Assembly: GCF_006715165.1 (NCBI RefSeq)
Contig: NZ_VFMS01000001.1
Coordinates: 4,030,001-4,094,000, forward strand
Direction: 5' to 3'
Source of the DNA: Arthrobacter sp. SLBN-122
GTDB lineage: Bacteria; Actinomycetota; Actinomycetes; Actinomycetales; Micrococcaceae
DNA length: 64,000 nucleotides
In this document: piece by piece, positions 54,458-61,701 of the stretch
Layout of the letters: each line of letters opens with the position of its first letter
Numbering within the stretch: position 1 is the first letter of the stretch
The notes under the pieces: model-generated
Told to the model about the DNA's origin: nothing
Databases searched by the model: none
Seen by the model: the letters and a program-made list of their open reading frames with translations, nothing else
Made by a program: the position numbers and the translations under genes

Positions 54458-55168
54458 ATGACGCAGCAGTTCTATGTCTCGCCCGAACAGCTGATGAAGG
54501 ACCGTGCGGATTTCGCGCGGAAAGGCATCGGCCGTGGCCGCTCGGTTGTGGTCATCAGCTGCGCCGACGGCATCGCACTCGTCGCCGAGAATCCTTCGCC
54601 GTCCCTGCACAAGATCGGCGAAATCTACGACAAGATCGCCTTTGCGGCAGTGGGCAAGTACAACGAATTTGAAAGCCTCCGCCAGGCGGGGGTCCGCTAT
54701 GCAGACGTCCGCGGCTACTCCTACGACCGCGAGGACGTGACCGCCCGCGGCCTGGCGAGCGTCTACGCGCAAAGCCTGGGGGCTGTCTTTACCGCCGAGC
54801 AGAAACCCTTTGAGGTGGAACTGGCGGTCGCCGAAGTTGGCCCCACCCAGGCCGACGACCACCTGTACCGGCTGACCTTTGACGGCTCGATCGCCGATGA
54901 GCACAGTTTCGTCGTCATGGGCGGCCAGGCAGAAAAGGTGTCTTCAGCCATCGAGGCTGGCTGGCAGGCGTCCCTCGATTTCGCCGATGCTGTCCGGCTG
55001 GCTTTGAAGGGACTGACGCCTGCCCAGGAGGGAGAACAGCCTGCGGCGCAGCTGCCGCCGGGCGCACTCGAAGTGGCAGTCCTGGACAGGCTTTCCGAAA
55101 GCTCCCGCGGATCCCGGCGTGCCTTCCGCAGGCTGAACGACGCGGACATCACAGCACTGCTGGCCTAG
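54458..55168 (+). CDS. prcA: Proteasome subunit alpha (20S core)
   Basis: 236 residues from MTQQFYVSPEQLMKD, with GGGAGG upstream. Forms the outer heptameric rings and gate of the 20S proteasome. YVSPEQLMKDRADFARKGIGRGRSVVVISCADG is the N-terminal helix and gating stretch, without a catalytic Thr. FVVMGGQAEKVSSAI closes the fold. The C-terminal tail of about 40 residues is Glu/Ala-rich. The pafA gene follows after 9 bases. Confidence 0.97.
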   Translation: MTQQFYVSPEQLMKDRADFARKGIGRGRSVVVISCADGIALVAENPSPSLHKIGEIYDKIAFAAVGKYNEFESLRQAGVRYADVRGYSYDREDVTARGLASVYAQSLGAVFTAEQKPFEVELAVAEVGPTQADDHLYRLTFDGSIADEHSFVVMGGQAEKVSSAIEAGWQASLDFADAVRLALKGLTPAQEGEQPAAQLPPGALEVAVLDRLSESSRGSRRAFRRLNDADITALLA

Positions 55169-55177
55169 GAGGACGAC

Positions 55178-56542
55178 ATGGACAAGAGAATCTTCGGCAT
55201 CGAGACCGAGTTCGGGATCTCTTACTCGAGCCCCGATTCGAGGCCACTTGCCCCGGAAGAGGTGGCCCGGTACCTCTTCCGCAAAGTGGTCAGCTGGGGG
55301 CGCTCGTCCAACGTGTTCCTTACCAATGGCTCGCGGCTGTACCTCGACGTCGGGTCCCACCCCGAATACGCCACCGCCGAATGCGATGACCTCGCACAGC
55401 TGATCGCCCACGACCGTGCGGGTGAGCTCATCCTGGACGACCTCGTGGATGAAGCCCAGGCCCGGCTGGCCGCCGAAGGCTTCAACGGCACGGTGTACCT
55501 CTTCAAGAACAACACCGACTCCGCCGGCAACTCGTACGGCAGCCACGAGAACTACCTCATTCCCCGCCGTGGGGAATTTTCCCGTCTGGCCGAAATCCTC
55601 ATTCCGTTCCTGGTCACCCGCCAGCTCATCGCCGGCGCCGGAAAAATCCTGAAGACCCCGCACGGGGCCACCTATGCGTTCTCCCAGCGCGCCGACCACA
55701 TCTGGGAGGGAGTCTCCTCCGCGACGACGCGCTCACGGCCCATTATCAACACCCGTGACGAGCCGCACGCGGACGCGGAGTTCTACCGCCGCCTGCACGT
55801 CATTGTGGGGGACTCGAACATGTCAGAGGCCACTGCCCTCATGAAGGTCGGCACCGTGGACCTGGTCCTGCGGATGATCGAAGCGGGCGTGATCATGCGC
55901 GACATGCGGATGGAAAACCCCATCCGCAGCATCCGGGAAATCTCTCACGACCTCAGTGGCCGGGCACTGGTCCGCCTTGCCAACGGACGCCAGCTAACGG
56001 CCCTGGAAATCCAGCAGGAGTACCTGACCAAGGTCACGGCCTTCGTCAGGGAGCACGGGGCGCACAACCCGCACGTACCGCTGATCCTCGATCTGTGGGA
56101 GCGGACACTGCATGCCATTGAATCCGGTGACACCAAGGGCATTGACACCGAAATCGACTGGGCCATCAAGAAGAAGCTGATGGACAACTACCGTGAACGC
56201 CACGGCCTGGGCCTGGACGCACCCCGCATTGCCCAGCTGGATTTGACGTACCACGACATTTCCCGCAGCCGCGGACTGTTCTACCTGCTGCAGTCACGTG
56301 GGGCCGTGCGCCGGATTGTGGACGACACCGTCATCAAGGGAGCCGTGGACGCACCGCCGCAGACCACCCGCGCGAAGCTGCGCGGGGACTTTGTCCGCCG
56401 CGCACAGGAACTGGGCCGTGATTACACGGTGGACTGGGTGCATCTGAAACTGAATGACCGCGCCCACCAGACGATTCTGTGCAAGGATCCCTTCCGCAGC
56501 GTCGATGAGCGCGTCGATGCGCTCCTGGACTCTATGGGCTGA
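55178..56542 (+). CDS. pafA: Pup--protein ligase
   Basis: 454 residues. Joins the terminal Glu of deamidated Pup to a lysine of target proteins through a gamma-glutamyl phosphate. Same fold as Dop: [16 protein letters not shown] (metal-binding Glu), [16 protein letters not shown], and [21 protein letters not shown]. The Dop-loop insertion is absent, which separates it from Dop. Good ribosome site AGGAGG, 9 bases after prcA. Confidence 0.97.
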   Translation: MDKRIFGIETEFGISYSSPDSRPLAPEEVARYLFRKVVSWGRSSNVFLTNGSRLYLDVGSHPEYATAECDDLAQLIAHDRAGELILDDLVDEAQARLAAEGFNGTVYLFKNNTDSAGNSYGSHENYLIPRRGEFSRLAEILIPFLVTRQLIAGAGKILKTPHGATYAFSQRADHIWEGVSSATTRSRPIINTRDEPHADAEFYRRLHVIVGDSNMSEATALMKVGTVDLVLRMIEAGVIMRDMRMENPIRSIREISHDLSGRALVRLANGRQLTALEIQQEYLTKVTAFVREHGAHNPHVPLILDLWERTLHAIESGDTKGIDTEIDWAIKKKLMDNYRERHGLGLDAPRIAQLDLTYHDISRSRGLFYLLQSRGAVRRIVDDTVIKGAVDAPPQTTRAKLRGDFVRRAQELGRDYTVDWVHLKLNDRAHQTILCKDPFRSVDERVDALLDSMG

Positions 56543-56657
56543 CGTCCAGCTTCAGGGTCTATTCTGGATAAGGTCCTTTTAACGGGACCTCTCCACGACA
56601 CGCTCCGCTGCAATGCGGAATGTCGTATCCACCCTGCCCCGACGAAAGTTTTCCTAC

Positions 56658-57626
56658 GTGCGCCGACTACTAGCAATCCTCCTTCCCGGCCTGCTGCTCC
56701 TGACTGCCTGCGGAGGCAACGCTTCCCAGCCAGAGCCCAGCAGCCAGTCCGCCGGGGAGACTGCAAAGTTCGACTCCCTCAAGCTGACCGACAACGGGGA
56801 CAAGAAGGCCCCTGGCGTGGACTTCGACAAGCCACTGACTGTGACCGAGCCAACCATCAAGGTGGTGTCCGAAGGCAGCGGCGACGCCGTGAAGGCGAAC
56901 CAGATTGCCAAGATCTCCATCCTCGCGCTGAACGGCACGGACGGTTCCCAGCTTGAGGATACGTTCGCCAACGAGCCTGAGAGCCTTGAACTGAATGACG
57001 AGCTCAAGACCAGCAGCGCCGTCATCTACAACGCTTTTGTGGGCGCTAAGGTCGGGTCCAGCCTGGCGCTGGCCGTCCCCGGCCAGCAGAGTGCAGCTTC
57101 GGCGAACCCCAGCCCGTCAGACGGCGCCAGCCCCAGCCCGAGCACCGCAGCAGACCCCACCCAGCTGCTGATCATCAAGGTTCTTTCCGCTTCCGATCCC
57201 ACCCCGGTGCTGGACAAGCCCCAGGGCGAAACGGTAACGCCGCCCGCCGGGCTGCCGACGGTCACGGAAAAGGACGGCATCCCGGAAATCAACGTTGCGG
57301 GAGCCCCGGCCCCCACATCCCTCGTGTCGCAGGACCTGATCAAGGGCACGGGCGCCGCCGTCAAGGAGTCCGACACCCTGACCGTCAACTACGTGGGCGT
57401 CAACCTCGCCGACGGCACCAAGTTCGATTCCAGCTTCGACCGCGGCCAGCCGGCCACCTTCCCGCTGACCGGCGTCATCAAGGGCTGGACCCAGGGCCTC
57501 GCCGGTAAGACTGTAGGATCCCGGGTCCTGCTCGTCATCCCCAAGGACCTGGCCTACGGCGACGCCGGCCAGGGCCAGGCAAAGGGCGATCTGGTCTTCG
57601 TAGTGGACATCCTCGGGGTCAAGTAG
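56658..57626 (+). CDS. FKBP-type peptidyl-prolyl isomerase lipoprotein
   Basis: 322 residues from a GTG giving a short lipoprotein signal (MRRLLAILLPGLLLLTACGG, lipobox cysteine at 18); an ATG 45 bases upstream is possible. Exported and lipid-anchored. A degenerate FKBP-like domain (residues about 60-160), a Ser/Pro/Ala-rich linker, and then a canonical FKBP domain with TVNYVGVNLADGTKFDSSFDR and VIPKDLAYGDAG. It could help fold exported proteins. Follows pafA by 115 bases. Confidence 0.92.
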   Translation: MRRLLAILLPGLLLLTACGGNASQPEPSSQSAGETAKFDSLKLTDNGDKKAPGVDFDKPLTVTEPTIKVVSEGSGDAVKANQIAKISILALNGTDGSQLEDTFANEPESLELNDELKTSSAVIYNAFVGAKVGSSLALAVPGQQSAASANPSPSDGASPSPSTAADPTQLLIIKVLSASDPTPVLDKPQGETVTPPAGLPTVTEKDGIPEINVAGAPAPTSLVSQDLIKGTGAAVKESDTLTVNYVGVNLADGTKFDSSFDRGQPATFPLTGVIKGWTQGLAGKTVGSRVLLVIPKDLAYGDAGQGQAKGDLVFVVDILGVK

Positions 57627-57688
57627 CAAGACTTACAAGGACGCCGCGTCCCCCGCGGCACCCATCCAACCCACGCATAGGAGCAAGT

Positions 57689-58084
57689 ATGTCTTTTGGA
57701 CAGCGGGAATTTGACCGCCAGAAGCCCGAGATCGATTTCCCCGAAGGCGACGTCCCCACGGAACTCGTCATCACAGACCTCATCGAGGGTGACGGCCGGG
57801 AGGCCCAGGCAGGGGACACCGTCTCCACCCACTACGTCGGGGTTGCCTGGTCCACCGGCGAGGAATTCGACGCCTCTTGGGGCCGCGGCGCACCGCTTGA
57901 CTTCCGCGTCGGCGTCGGGCAGGTCATCCAGGGCTGGGACCAGGGCCTGCTGGGCATGAAGGTCGGCGGCCGCCGCCGCCTCGAGATCCCCTCCGAGCTG
58001 GCGTACGGCTCGCGCGGTGCAGGTGGCGCGATTGCCCCCAACGAAGCGCTGATCTTCGTCGTGGACCTCGTGGCGGTCCGCTGA
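57689..58084 (+). CDS. FKBP-type peptidyl-prolyl cis-trans isomerase, cytosolic
   Basis: 131 residues, a single complete FKBP domain without signal peptide: VSTHYVGVAWSTGEEFDASWGRG, then FRVGVGQVIQGWDQGLLGMKVGGRRRLEIP and LAYGSRGAGGAIAPNEALIFVVDL. The hydrophobic active-site residues (Tyr, Phe, Asp, Val-Ile, Trp) are retained. It probably accelerates proline isomerisation in cytosolic proteins. Ends before a hairpin terminator. Confidence 0.96.
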   Translation: MSFGQREFDRQKPEIDFPEGDVPTELVITDLIEGDGREAQAGDTVSTHYVGVAWSTGEEFDASWGRGAPLDFRVGVGQVIQGWDQGLLGMKVGGRRRLEIPSELAYGSRGAGGAIAPNEALIFVVDLVAVR

Positions 58085-58108
58085 CCCGAACCAACTGGCT
58101 GAACCGGA

Positions 58109-58154
58109 AGCGCGGCAGTACCGAAGGATATTCCTCCCGTACTGCCGTGCTTTC
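58109..58154 (+). terminator. Terminator after the second FKBP gene
   Basis: AGCGCGGCAGTAC and GTACTGCCGTGCT pair over 13 positions with one G-U, and TTTCTGCTTT follows. It separates the FKBP genes from pafBC. Confidence 0.85.
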
Positions 58155-58189
58155 TGCTTTCCCCGGGGGAGTTTAGTAACGTAACGAAG

Positions 58190-60175
58190 GTGTCCCCATC
58201 CCGCACCGAACGACTCCTCAACCTGCTGATCGCTTTGCTTAACACCCGCTACGGGCTGCACCGCAGCGAGCTGCGCGAAAAGGTTTACCGCGACACCTCC
58301 GGCAACGACGTCGCATTCGGGCGGATGTTCGAGCGGGACAAGAATGACCTGCGGGCGATGGGCTTCGACGTCGAGACACTGACGGACCTGGGCTGGAGCG
58401 AGGACGACCCCGCCACGACCAGGTACCGGATCGGCAAGGAGTCCAACCGGCTCCCGGACGTCCAGCTGGGGCCGGAGGAATGGACCGTCCTCCTGCTGGC
58501 CTCCCAGCTGTGGGAGCGTGCGGCCCTGGGAACCGCCGCCCAAAGCGCCCTCCGCAAACTTCAGGCTTCCGGCAGGATGGCCGAGGTGGAACTCCCTGCC
58601 GGGGTCCAGCCACGGATCAAACCCGCCGGGCAGGCCTTTGATGACATCGTGGCCGCCATGCACGCCCGGCATCCCGTCACATTCACATATGTCGCCGGCA
58701 CCACCGGTAAAGAAGAACAACGCACTGTGGAGCCGTGGGGCCTGGGCAGCCGGTTCGGCCAGTGGTACCTCATGGGCTATGACCGGGCACGGAAGGCGCC
58801 CCGGCATTTCCGGCTGTCGCGCTTCACCAGCGCCGTGGCCACCCTGGCCAGGGAGCAGTACATGCCGCCCGCGGACTTCAATATCCGCGCTGAGCTTGAC
58901 CGGCTGCCTGAACTGCCGCTCCGCACCGCCGTCGTTGACGTCAGGGAGGGGCGCCTGCTGGCCCTGCGGCGCCGTGCCGTCCAGGGCGCCCCGGACGAGG
59001 TACCGGGACAACCCGTTGCGGGCTACGACCGGCTCTTCGTGGAGTACCGGGACCCGGAGGTACTTGCTGAAGAACTGGCTTCCTACGGGCCTGATGCCCT
59101 CGCAAAGGAACCGGCCGGGCTGGCCGCAGCCGTGCGAAGGCGGCTGCAGGCCGCAGCCGCCTTCAGCGCCGCGCCTGTTCCCGCCTACACCTTTGCCGAC
59201 ACCCGTCCCCGGGCCGCCCGCAAGGGGACCTCGGAGGACCAGCTCAAGCGCATGCTGCAGCTGGTGCCGTTCCTGGTCCATAACCAGGGCCTGCACATCC
59301 AGGACGTGGCAAGACACTTCGGTGTCACCCGGGAGGAGCTTGAGGCAGACCTGCGGATCCTCATCTGCTCAGGGCTGCCGGAGGGCTATCCTGACGATCT
59401 GCTCGATATCCAGTGGGAAAACGACCACGTCTTCATTACCCAGGACCTTGACCTGAAGAAGCCGGTGCGGTTCACGGTGGCGGAGGCCTGCGCGCTGCTG
59501 ACGGGTCTTGAAACCCTCAACGGCCTGCCGGACCTTCCCGGCGGCGGTGCCCTGGAGTCTGTCACGTTGAAGCTCCTGGCTGCCGCAGGGGAGGAAGGAC
59601 TGCAGGCTGCCTCCATCGCCGGGCCGCAGGTTGCGCCGGCGGACGCCGCAACCCATGCCACGGTGCGCCAGGCCATCGAATCCCGCTCCCAGCTCCACCT
59701 GACCTACCTGTCACCCCAGCGCGACGCCGTGACCGAGCGCGACGTTGACCCCCTGCGGCTGTATTCCCTTGACAACACCTGGTACTTCGAAGCCTGGTGC
59801 CACCTGGTGGACGGGCTGCGGAACTTCCGCCTGGACCGGGTACAGGACGTGCGCCCCAACGGTGAACCCGCCGCCCCGTATGACGGTCCTGAAGGCGGGG
59901 TCCCGGCCAAGCTGTTCACCGCGAACGACGACGACACCATGGTCACCGTCCAGCTCACCCGGCAGGGGAGGGGGCTGGCGGAGGACTACTACGCGGAGCG
60001 CACCGCGGAGTTGCCCGACGGCGGCCTGGTGGCCGAGATCAGGTTCGGCAACACGGCGTGGCTGCCGATGTTCGTGGCCCAGCATGGCGGTTCAGCGCGG
60101 ATTTTGGCCCCGGCCGATCTCGCTTCCGCCGCGCGGGACTGGCTCACGGCCTCGCTGGCCGGCTACGACCGATAG
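58190..60175 (+). CDS. pafBC: PafBC, natural fusion of two WYL-domain regulators
   Basis: 661 residues, GTG start. In most actinobacteria PafB and PafC are separate genes of about 330 residues; here they are one polypeptide. Each half has a helix-turn-helix (residues about 5-55: RTERLLNLLIALLNTRYGLHR; about 345-390: LQLVPFLVHNQGLHIQDVARHF) and then a WYL domain (QWYLMGYDRARKAPRHFRLSRF near 195; TWYFEAWCHLVDGLRNFRLDRV near 530). PafBC activates the LexA-independent DNA-damage response. The fusion is known from Arthrobacter, supporting the genus assignment. Confidence 0.95.
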   Translation: MSPSRTERLLNLLIALLNTRYGLHRSELREKVYRDTSGNDVAFGRMFERDKNDLRAMGFDVETLTDLGWSEDDPATTRYRIGKESNRLPDVQLGPEEWTVLLLASQLWERAALGTAAQSALRKLQASGRMAEVELPAGVQPRIKPAGQAFDDIVAAMHARHPVTFTYVAGTTGKEEQRTVEPWGLGSRFGQWYLMGYDRARKAPRHFRLSRFTSAVATLAREQYMPPADFNIRAELDRLPELPLRTAVVDVREGRLLALRRRAVQGAPDEVPGQPVAGYDRLFVEYRDPEVLAEELASYGPDALAKEPAGLAAAVRRRLQAAAAFSAAPVPAYTFADTRPRAARKGTSEDQLKRMLQLVPFLVHNQGLHIQDVARHFGVTREELEADLRILICSGLPEGYPDDLLDIQWENDHVFITQDLDLKKPVRFTVAEACALLTGLETLNGLPDLPGGGALESVTLKLLAAAGEEGLQAASIAGPQVAPADAATHATVRQAIESRSQLHLTYLSPQRDAVTERDVDPLRLYSLDNTWYFEAWCHLVDGLRNFRLDRVQDVRPNGEPAAPYDGPEGGVPAKLFTANDDDTMVTVQLTRQGRGLAEDYYAERTAELPDGGLVAEIRFGNTAWLPMFVAQHGGSARILAPADLASAARDWLTASLAGYDR

Positions 60176-60185
60176 ACTTCTCAGC

Positions 60186-60533
60186 ATGCCTTGGTGGTCC
60201 TGGATTCTTATATGGGTGGCGCTGGTCGCAGTAGCCCTGCTGTTCTATGTCCTGCTGGGCATCCGACTTTTCCGCCAGTTCATGGCCACGGTGAAGGACC
60301 TCGGTGCCGCCGGCGAAAAACTGGGACACCTGAACCCCATTGATCTGCCGGACGAACCTGCAGATCCGGCCCGGGCCCTGCCAGGCTCAGCCGTTTTTGC
60401 CTCACCCGCTGTGATGCGACATGATTACGAGGCATCCAAATGGGCCCGGCGTGAGGAACGCCGCGGCCGGCGAGTGCAGCGTAAAAAGGACCGGGGCCAG
60501 CCGCAGGCGCTCGGAGATCTCGACTTCACATAG
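60186..60533 (+). CDS. Small single-span membrane protein beside tatA
   Basis: 115 residues. One hydrophobic segment at residues about 4-27 (WSWILIWVALVAVALLFYVLLG) is followed by a charged, helical cytosolic part and a basic end (WARREERRGRRVQRKKDRG). Genes of this type recur between pafBC and tatA in actinobacteria. The function is unknown. Starts 10 bases after pafBC. Confidence 0.82.
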   Translation: MPWWSWILIWVALVAVALLFYVLLGIRLFRQFMATVKDLGAAGEKLGHLNPIDLPDEPADPARALPGSAVFASPAVMRHDYEASKWARREERRGRRVQRKKDRGQPQALGDLDFT

Positions 60534-60565
60534 AAGTAGGATGTACGTAGAGGAAAGGATTTCCC

Positions 60566-60838
60566 GTGGGAAGACTCTTTGATGGCCCCTGGCCCATCGT
60601 AATCATCATCGTTGTTGCTTTGCTGCTCTTCGCCGCCCCGAAGCTTCCGGCCATGGCCCGCAGCCTGGGACAGTCAATGCGGATCATCAAGTCCGAGGTC
60701 AAGGAAATGAAGAACGACGGCAAAGCCGACTCCACCGAGGCAAACGGCCCGGTGGAAGGCACCATCGTGAACCACCCCAAGGCGAAGCCCGGTGAGCCGA
60801 CAGACGGCACTGATGTTCCGCCGTCGACCCGCGCCTGA
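60566..60838 (+). CDS. tatA: Sec-independent translocase protein TatA
   Basis: 90 residues, GTG start with AGGAAAGG upstream. Forms the ring of the twin-arginine pore that exports folded proteins. MGRLFDGPWPIVIIIVVALLLFAAPKLPAMARSLGQSMRII gives the short membrane span, hinge and amphipathic helix. A charged tail follows (SEVKEMKNDGK). A glycine-phenylalanine motif replaces the usual FG hinge by 'LFAAPKLP'. Only 6 bases separate it from tatC. Confidence 0.95.
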   Translation: MGRLFDGPWPIVIIIVVALLLFAAPKLPAMARSLGQSMRIIKSEVKEMKNDGKADSTEANGPVEGTIVNHPKAKPGEPTDGTDVPPSTRA

Positions 60839-60844
60839 CCTCTC

Positions 60845-61681
60845 GTGGCACTGTCGCGGGCCCGTAAAGCCAATCCTGAAGGGCGGATGTCGCTTTGGGA
60901 GCACCTCAACGAGCTGAAGAACCGGCTGATCAAGTCGGCCATCGGCGTCGTCATTGGCGGCATTGGGGGCTGGATACTTTACGATCCGCTGCTGAAGGCC
61001 CTGGCTGAACCGGTCAACCGCATCTCCAATGAGACCGGCGGCCTGGCGGCCATCAACTTCGGGACCATCGCGTCACCCTTCGACTTCAAGCTCCAGATGT
61101 CGCTCCTGATCGGGGCGGTCATTTCCAGCCCCATCTGGATCTACCAGCTCTGGGCCTTTATCACTCCTGGACTGACATCCAAGGAACGCCGCTACACCCT
61201 CGGCTACATGGCGGCCGCCATCCCGCTGTTCCTGGCCGGAATCTGGGTAGGCTGGCTTGTAGTGCCGCAGGTGGTCCACGCGCTGACCCAGTTCACCCCG
61301 GAAGGCTCCTCCAGCGTCATCGATGCCCGGACCTACATCGAGTTCGTCACGCGGATGGTGCTCATGCTGGGCCTGGCCTTCCTGGTCCCCGTGGTGCTGG
61401 TGGGCGTGAACATGGCCGGCATCGTCTCCGGCCACACCATCCTTAAGGCCTGGCGCATCACCGTCTTCCTGGTCTTCGTCCTTGCAGCCATCGCCGCTCC
61501 GGGTGCGGACGCGATTTCGATGTTCATGTTGGCCGGACCGCTGCTGGCCCTGTTCTTCGCGGCCATCGGCATCTGCATCATGAACGACAAGCGACGCGAA
61601 CGCCGCCAGTCCCGGCAGGTTGAGGAGACCGAGGCCACTGCGGATGTCGCAACCCCAAGCAGCGAACTGAAGAAGCTCTAG
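60845..61681 (+). CDS. tatC: Sec-independent translocase protein TatC
   Basis: 278 residues, GTG start. Binds the twin-arginine signal and organises the Tat complex. MSLWEHLNELKNRLIKSAIGVVIGG is the conserved first cytosolic loop and span, and FITPGLTSKERRYTLGYMAAAI is the second conserved block. Six spans are visible. The C-terminal tail is highly charged (NDKRRERRQSRQVEETEA). Lies between tatA and the helicase gene, the usual actinobacterial order. Confidence 0.96.
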   Translation: MALSRARKANPEGRMSLWEHLNELKNRLIKSAIGVVIGGIGGWILYDPLLKALAEPVNRISNETGGLAAINFGTIASPFDFKLQMSLLIGAVISSPIWIYQLWAFITPGLTSKERRYTLGYMAAAIPLFLAGIWVGWLVVPQVVHALTQFTPEGSSSVIDARTYIEFVTRMVLMLGLAFLVPVVLVGVNMAGIVSGHTILKAWRITVFLVFVLAAIAAPGADAISMFMLAGPLLALFFAAIGICIMNDKRRERRQSRQVEETEATADVATPSSELKKL

Positions 61682-61701
61682 CCTGCCGTTAGGCTTGGGG
61701 T

